A stretch of DNA of 10,740 nt from MGML01 sp964493985 (GTDB lineage Bacteria; Chloroflexota; Dehalococcoidia; Dehalococcoidales; UBA2162): contig CAZBQL010000100.1 of the NCBI GenBank assembly GCA_964493985.1, positions 1-10,740 of the forward strand, in the 5' to 3' direction. Below, piece by piece: positions 7,244-10,740 of the stretch. Both the position numbers and the translations under genes were made by a program. Below the pieces are notes generated by a model that made no database searches, had not been told where the DNA came from, and was given only the letters and a program-made list of their open reading frames with translations. Position 1 is the stretch's first letter. Every line of letters starts with the position of its first letter.

Positions 7244-7663
7244 TTACTCAGGTATTGGAATTCCCAGCTGACGGTAAAAAGTTAAGGTGTCGAGTATAGC
7301 CCACGCTTCGACTTCTTTGCCATCAACCCACTTGATTATATTTATACCTTTTGCTTCAAACTTCTTTCCTGTTGGTGCAATGCCATGATACTCTCCCTTA
7401 AATGTACCCGTCATAGTAATACGACTGACTACTTTATCTTCCTCAGCAATCATATCGTCTACGGTAACATGAAGGTCAGGAAATGCCTTATAAAATATAG
7501 CCGGTCCTTGTTTAGCTCCATCCAAACCGTGAATATCGCCTGTGGGCATATGTTCCACCCATTCTGGCGTAAATAGTTCATCAACTATTTCGAGATTCTT
7601 CTTGTTGAATAACTCCTCCCAGACACGTTGCTGCCTTGCTTTATTTTCTTCCTGTACAGACAT
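7244..7663 (-). CDS. SnoaL-like ester cyclase / polyketide-cyclase-fold protein
   Basis: This 139-residue protein has the NTF2-like cone fold of the SnoaL/ester cyclase family. Segments read in order are VWEELFNKKNLEIVDELFTP, WVEHMPTGDIHGLDGAKQ (His38), FPDLHVTVDDMIAEEDKVV (61-79), TGTFKGEYHGIAPTGKKFEA, and a closing WAILDTLTFYRQLGIPI with Asp125. His38 and Asp125 sit where active-site polar residues are found in the family, but the substrate is unknown and many relatives are uncharacterised. I chose ATG at 7663 because AAAGGAG (complement of 7671-7677) lies seven bases upstream. An in-frame ATG at 7705 lies inside a strong hairpin and has no ribosome site. A decayed paralogue follows 17 bp downstream. 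Upstream lies an unusual leader with promoter, mini-ORF and hairpin, which may control it. Confidence 0.9.
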   Translation of the reverse strand: MSVQEENKARQQRVWEELFNKKNLEIVDELFTPEWVEHMPTGDIHGLDGAKQGPAIFYKAFPDLHVTVDDMIAEEDKVVSRITMTGTFKGEYHGIAPTGKKFEAKGINIIKWVDGKEVEAWAILDTLTFYRQLGIPIPE

Positions 7664-7697
7664 TCTTAATGCTCCTTTACTGCTATTTATATAAAAT

Positions 7698-7737
7698 AAG
7701 GACACTAGAAATCGTTCAAACGATTTCTAGTGTCCTT
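7698..7737 (-). terminator. Perfect 19-bp inverted repeat in the SnoaL-like gene leader
   Basis: AAGGACACTAGAAATCGTT (7698-7716) and its exact reverse complement (7719-7737) are separated by only two bases. In minus-strand RNA the hairpin is followed by UUAUUUUAUAU, so it has the form of an intrinsic terminator. It lies about 35 bases before the ATG of the SnoaL-like gene and downstream of a good promoter, so transcription would have to pass it. It may be an attenuator or the end of a small transcript. A palindromic protein-binding site is another reading. Confidence 0.75.
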
Positions 7738-7748
7738 TATCTCATCAT
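7737..7748 (-). CDS. Candidate mini-ORF (ATG ATG AGA TAA) with strong ribosome binding site
   Basis: On the minus strand GGAGGTGA (complement of 7751-7758) is followed two bases later by ATG ATG AGA TAA. The second ATG, at 7745, is five bases away, which is the better spacing and gives Met-Arg-stop. The last base of the stop codon is the first base of the 19-bp hairpin. A ribosome at the stop would therefore cover the base of the stem. This could be a leader minigene or the remaining start of a deleted gene. Translation is not proven. Confidence 0.35.
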   Translation of the reverse strand: MMR

Positions 7749-7811
7749 GTTCACCTCCGGACATCCAGTGAGGTAGAAGATGGTGAAGAACTAATTCATT
7801 TGTGGATTTAC

Positions 7812-7840
7812 AGTGTAGCCAGTAGAGAGGAAAAAGTCAA
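7812..7840 (-). promoter_or_regulatory. Sigma-70-type promoter for the SnoaL-like leader
   Basis: On the minus strand TTGACT (complement of 7835-7840) and TACACT (complement of 7812-7817) are separated by exactly 17 bases. This is the best two-box promoter I find in the window. Transcription would start near 7805, giving a leader of about 140 bases before the SnoaL-like start codon. That leader contains the mini-ORF and the 19-bp hairpin. Confidence 0.6.
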
Positions 7841-7843
7841 TAC

Positions 7844-7883
7844 AAAGTACAGTTAGTAATCTAACCTGTGTACGTACTTTTTT
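7844..7883 (+). terminator. Terminator-like imperfect hairpin with T-run
   Basis: AAAGTAC (7844-7850) pairs with GTACTTT (7874-7880), and TTAG (7853-7856) with CTAA (7861-7864) around TAAT. The right arm carries extra bases. Six T residues at 7878-7883 follow on the plus strand. No plus-strand gene lies just upstream, so it may be an attenuator in the MFS leader or chance. Confidence 0.3.
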
Positions 7884-8165
7884 GTAAACTGTGACACTCA
7901 ACTGGAATAACCTGACATTTCCAATCATATTTCCACATGGACGTTCATCAATGGACTACAAGCCTGATATATATTTCATACTAAACGAAGCAAAGCATTA
8001 TCTCAGAGTGAGTTCGATTCTTTAGGATTTTTATTGAGTTCGCACTTTGTTGATTATGAGTAATTTTTATATTTGCGGCATAACTATTGGGCTAATTATT
8101 TGCCATTATAAGGTTACGAATAGTAAACTACCTGAATAAATTCGGAATTCCTGGGGAGAATTAAC

Positions 8166-9470
8166 TTGCGAAGTAACACGCACAGGACGTCTGGAAATAT
8201 GGACAATCCCAATCCTGAAATCGGAGAACGCCAGGGATTTTCAATACGAAATATCAGGACGTTCAAATCATTCAAAAACCCGGTCTTTGCCCTGTATTTC
8301 GGCGGGTTACTCGGTCAAATGGTCGGCATTAACATGCAGATGATGACGCGATCATTCCTTGTATATGAGCTGACCGACTCCGCATTTTTACTCGGAACAA
8401 TGTCTCTCTTTTTTGCCGTACCTATGGTACTTCTTTCGCTTTTCGGTGGTGTTGTTGCAGATCGAATACAGAAAAAGTACATTATGCTTTATGGTCAGGC
8501 GGCCTCGGCAATAGTATCAGCCGCGGTCGGTTTTACGCTGCTGACAGGATATTTAAATGCTGAAAATCCCTGGTCCTGGTGGGTTCTGGGTGCATCATCA
8601 TTCTTTCAAGGCATAATCATGGCACTAATGATGCCTTCAATACAGGCTATCCTTCCGGAGATAGTAGAAGGCGAAGACCTGATGAACGCGATTTCACTGA
8701 ATACCATGGGAACGAATGCCCTGCGTTTATTAGCACCTGCGGCTGCGGGATTCCTGATAGATTACGTTGGTTATGAAGCGGTATATTTCACTACCGCTAT
8801 AGCATATTTGATATCAGTTGTCTTTATATCGTTTCTACCTAAAACCAGTACCATTAAGAAGGCAACAACCAACGTGTTATCTTCCATAAAAGAAGGAATA
8901 AGATATTTAAAGAACGAAAAAACTATCTTGCTGATTATGGTTTTTACACTTGTAATTACGATTCTTGCCATGCCCTTCCAGCAGCTTCTTCCGATATTTG
9001 TCGTGGATGTACTACATAAAACTCCGCAGGCTGGAGGATTCCTGATGAGTGTTTCCGGTATCGGCTCCATCATCAGTTCTCTCATATTAGCGTCTTTACC
9101 GAATAAGAAACGTGGATTGATGATGCTGGGAGGTAATATCATCCTCGGTGTCGCTCTGTTTTCGTTTGCGCTTTCTACGTCCTATCCGCTGTCACTGGTG
9201 CTTATAGGATTCGTCGGAGTCGGACAGATGGTCCAGATGGCGCTTGGTACTACGCTGATACAATATTACAGCGATCCTGTATATCTCGGGCGACTCATGA
9301 GTATCATGATGATGCAATTCGGTCTGATGAGTTTCAGTACTTTTGTAGCCGGCGCTTTGACGGAGTTAACCGGCAACGTGCAGTGGTCAATAGGCGGTCT
9401 GGCGTTGATACTTGTTGTGCTTTCCGTTTCAGCTATAATCTTTGTGAAAAGGATCAGAAACCTCGAGTAG
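8166..9470 (+). CDS. MFS transporter, drug/siderophore exporter-like (MFS_3 / EntS-type)
   Basis: This 434-residue inner-membrane protein should export a small molecule by proton antiport. A hydrophilic N-terminus of about 38 residues precedes roughly 12 hydrophobic segments. The first four lie near 41-56, 74-97, 106-128 and 138-156. The classic loop 2-3 motif is FGGVVADRIQKK at about 93-104, with Asp99 and Arg100. The conserved NAISLNTMGTNALRLLAPAAAGFLID stretch, about 174-199, is typical of the macrolide/enterobactin exporter branch. A central cytoplasmic loop lies around 226-250 (IKEGIRYLKNEKTI). Length fits the family. The start is TTG at 8166, because GGGGAG at 8153-8158 lies seven bases upstream. 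An in-frame ATG at 8199 has only a weak site. The gene stands alone and the substrate is unknown. Confidence 0.92.
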   Translation: MRSNTHRTSGNMDNPNPEIGERQGFSIRNIRTFKSFKNPVFALYFGGLLGQMVGINMQMMTRSFLVYELTDSAFLLGTMSLFFAVPMVLLSLFGGVVADRIQKKYIMLYGQAASAIVSAAVGFTLLTGYLNAENPWSWWVLGASSFFQGIIMALMMPSIQAILPEIVEGEDLMNAISLNTMGTNALRLLAPAAAGFLIDYVGYEAVYFTTAIAYLISVVFISFLPKTSTIKKATTNVLSSIKEGIRYLKNEKTILLIMVFTLVITILAMPFQQLLPIFVVDVLHKTPQAGGFLMSVSGIGSIISSLILASLPNKKRGLMMLGGNIILGVALFSFALSTSYPLSLVLIGFVGVGQMVQMALGTTLIQYYSDPVYLGRLMSIMMMQFGLMSFSTFVAGALTELTGNVQWSIGGLALILVVLSVSAIIFVKRIRNLE

Positions 9471-9709
9471 TCTAGGAGCCAACGTGATATTTTCCCACGG
9501 TAATGATAGATTTGATTAAGTAAATTCTGATAGTCGCAGTCAAATGCTACAAGCCACTGTTTCAGGAAGAGTGCGACACTATTTTATGTTCTCGTCCAGA
9601 GTGCAGTGGTAACAAAGAAGTATTTTATTATCCAACTTTTTAGCGTTTTGTTAAGCAATATTACTCTTACTTTTCTTGTCGTAAAAACTGGTTAATATGG
9701 CGATTATTT
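9471..9709. other. Gap between convergent MFS and hydrolase genes
   Basis: The 239-bp gap has no open frame. An inverted pair CCACTG (9555-9560) and CAGTGG (9604-9609) flanks about 43 bases that include TGCGACACTATTTTA at 9572-9586. I find no strong terminator for either flanking gene. Confidence 0.4.
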
Positions 9710-10504
9710 TTACCTCTTCCCTGACTTCAGAATTGAACTGACCTCCTCTTCACTTGAAATCTCCCAGACTACACCGTCCTTGACAATGTATTTCCATGAC
9801 AGCTTATCGCTCTTGGCTAAGTCGGCAGGCGTTGTAGCGAGCAGATCGTCCTGTATAACCGGTATGACTAACCGGGGATTGAATATAACATCTTGAAGTT
9901 TAGTTTTATCCTCAGATTCTTCAAGAGTTCGAGACACCCCCTCGTAGTAGGACCATTGAACAAAACCACCGCAGCCGTAAGCGCTCATCTTGAGGCGTTT
10001 GGTAATTGACGACAGTCGCTTCTTACGTGACCTCGGATACTTCATCGTCCGTCGAATGAAACGGTAAGCAAGCCTAATTTGTCGGAGTATTCCACGACCG
10101 ACTCTTACAAGCCTAGTGTCGAATTTATCAGCGGTTTCTCTCCAGGCAATGTTGCAAACTGTTTGACAATAGAACAGCCGATCCTCTTCACTGTCATTTT
10201 GAAACCATTCTTTATCCAACCTCTTGACAGCCAAATCGTACCGGTTTGGATTCTCAAAATAATAGGCAATATTGTCAATATGAATGACACCCATTCTTGG
10301 GTCAACAATCAAGGCTTCGTGATAGCCTTGATTGGGATCCCTGACTATATAAAGGATGAAGGCATGATTCCAATAACAGCGGGTTCCAAGCCGGATCAAC
10401 CAGCCCCAGTAGCTGCCCTTAGAGTGTGCAAGCAGGATGTCGGCTCTCTTTAGCTTTCCATCTTCCACAAGTTCTGTCATTGCTGTTCCTTCCAGTTTTT
10501 GCAT
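9710..10504 (-). CDS. Permuted papain-like cysteine hydrolase (YiiX / NlpC-P60-like)
   Basis: This 264-residue protein is of the type in which the catalytic His comes before the Cys. ADILLAHSKGSYWGWLIRLG leads into YWNHAFILY (His47). HEALIVDPRMGV follows at 62-73, with Glu63 and Asp69 as possible acidic partners. AYGCGGFVQWSYYEG carries the candidate nucleophile Cys178, and TPADLAKS near 225-232 is a family-like ending. Relatives are amidases or peptidases acting on peptidoglycan, lipid or small amides; the substrate here is unknown. There is no signal peptide, so it is probably cytoplasmic or membrane-associated. Residues 131-172 form a strongly basic stretch (17 Arg/Lys, no acidic residue) between the two catalytic motifs. 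I set the start at ATG 10504 because GGAGG lies seven bases upstream; the frame extends to 10645 without a ribosome site there. It has no operon partner in view. Confidence 0.8.
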   Translation of the reverse strand: MQKLEGTAMTELVEDGKLKRADILLAHSKGSYWGWLIRLGTRCYWNHAFILYIVRDPNQGYHEALIVDPRMGVIHIDNIAYYFENPNRYDLAVKRLDKEWFQNDSEEDRLFYCQTVCNIAWRETADKFDTRLVRVGRGILRQIRLAYRFIRRTMKYPRSRKKRLSSITKRLKMSAYGCGGFVQWSYYEGVSRTLEESEDKTKLQDVIFNPRLVIPVIQDDLLATTPADLAKSDKLSWKYIVKDGVVWEISSEEEVSSILKSGKR

Positions 10505-10546
10505 TTGCTTGCCTCCGTGACTCAAAGAATATGATATCGGGTTTAC

Positions 10547-10575
10547 ATTCTGCACAACTACGCCGTACTTATCAA
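10547..10575 (-). promoter_or_regulatory. Candidate promoter of the papain-like hydrolase gene
   Basis: On the minus strand TTGATA (complement of 10570-10575) and CAGAAT (complement of 10547-10552) are 17 bases apart. Transcription would start near 10540, about 36 bases before the chosen ATG. The -35 is good and the -10 matches four of six. This placement also supports the start at 10504, because a start at 10645 would lie upstream of this promoter. Confidence 0.4.
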
Positions 10576-10740
10576 AATAAATAATACTTAAAGTAGAGCA
10601 AGAAAACCAGAAGAAATTGACTAAACTAAATGGTGTCACATTCAAGTATAATGAGACACTGGCAGAATTCTACTAAGCATTCAATTAATAAAAGCCTTCC
10701 ATTATTTCACGTTTGTCGGATATGTATGAAAATAAATTAG
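10576..10740. other. Right-edge non-coding stretch
   Basis: Only AT-rich sequence is seen here, with a TGTGACACCATTT motif on the minus strand (10628-10640). One minus-strand frame is open from the edge to a TAA about 40 bases in. It could be the tail of a gene beyond the window, but twelve codons are too few to say. Confidence 0.35.

Larger units (their letters stand above)
7749..8165. other. Divergent gap between SnoaL-like and MFS genes
   Basis: This 417-bp AT-rich gap carries the minus-strand promoter and the plus-strand hairpin listed separately, plus a TGTGACACT motif at 7890-7898. Bases 7900-8150 hold no open frame and no clear structure. For the MFS gene I see no convincing promoter pair. 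TTGTTG at 8047-8052 with TATATT at 8068-8073 is the nearest, but the spacing is only 15 bases. Confidence 0.45.

Noticed and set aside
7108..7576. Two plus-strand frames of about 63 codons over the SnoaL-like genes
   Set aside because: They have no ribosome sites and are antisense to recognisable SnoaL-like coding sequence.
7664..7705. A 14-codon N-terminal extension of the SnoaL-like protein starting at ATG 7705
   Set aside because: That ATG lies inside the hairpin arm and has no ribosome site, while ATG 7663 has AAAGGAG at good spacing and starts where family homology begins.
7244..9470. A polyketide biosynthesis and export cluster suggested by SnoaL-like and MFS genes side by side
   Set aside because: The genes are divergent, no synthase or tailoring enzyme is present, and SnoaL-like folds and MFS exporters are common outside such clusters.
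10505..10645. A 47-codon N-terminal extension of the papain-like hydrolase starting at 10645
   Set aside because: The extension has no family-like sequence, and ATG 10504 has GGAGG seven bases upstream plus a candidate promoter at 10547-10575, downstream of the longer start.
1..10740. CRISPR array, tRNA or rRNA gene, transposase, toxin-antitoxin pair or phage module
   Set aside because: I found no regularly spaced repeats, no cloverleaf or rRNA signature, and no gene with transposase, integrase, toxin or phage motifs.

Overview
The window reads as a moderately AT-rich bacterial chromosome segment. The best guess is an anaerobic or sediment member of the Chloroflexota (Dehalococcoidia-like). 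That guess rests on the mix of families: a large MalT-type LuxR regulator, a lipobox-anchored family 5 solute-binding protein, SnoaL-like ester cyclases, and a small conserved protein with an SEWFDG / DQAELRG / LGLELISVN pattern that I associate with Chloroflexota and some archaea. No rRNA, tRNA or other phylogenetic marker is present, so this is an inference. Gene density is low, with several intergenic gaps of 180-440 bp.

Layout, left to right. Bases 1-373 hold no convincing gene. A minus-strand lipoprotein (374-2455) is a peptide/nickel-type ABC transporter binding protein with an extra bacterial B-repeat-like domain near its N-terminus; no permease or ATPase genes are in view. A divergent 437-bp gap holds an extended -10 promoter. 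It drives a plus-strand 865-residue ATP-dependent LuxR/MalT-like regulator (2893-5490). After a repeat-bearing 181-bp gap come two closely spaced plus-strand genes: a 94-residue cytoplasmic protein of unknown function and a secreted cysteine-rich protein with a DUF3224-like C-terminal half. A strong hairpin (6560-6598) separates them from a minus-strand pair of SnoaL-like genes. The downstream copy (6859-7226) is a pseudogene with a frameshift in a TA run and an in-frame stop. The upstream copy (7244-7663) is intact.

Upstream of the intact SnoaL-like gene is the most unusual structure in the window. On the minus strand, a good sigma-70 promoter is followed by a strong Shine-Dalgarno site, an ORF of only two or three codons, and a perfect 19-bp-stem hairpin with a U-rich tail. 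All of this lies before the gene's own ribosome binding site. It could be an attenuator, a small RNA gene, or the scar of a deleted gene. To the right are a plus-strand MFS exporter with a TTG start (8166-9470) and a minus-strand permuted papain-like (YiiX/NlpC-P60-like) hydrolase (9710-10504) carrying a strongly basic central insertion.

The genes do not form one obvious pathway. The regulator and the two small genes after it could be a regulatory unit, and the SnoaL-like pair is a small operon with one decaying member. I see no CRISPR array, no intact transposase, no phage module and no clear biosynthetic cluster. A short motif around GACACTAT recurs in the gaps and may mark old insertion-sequence ends or binding sites.
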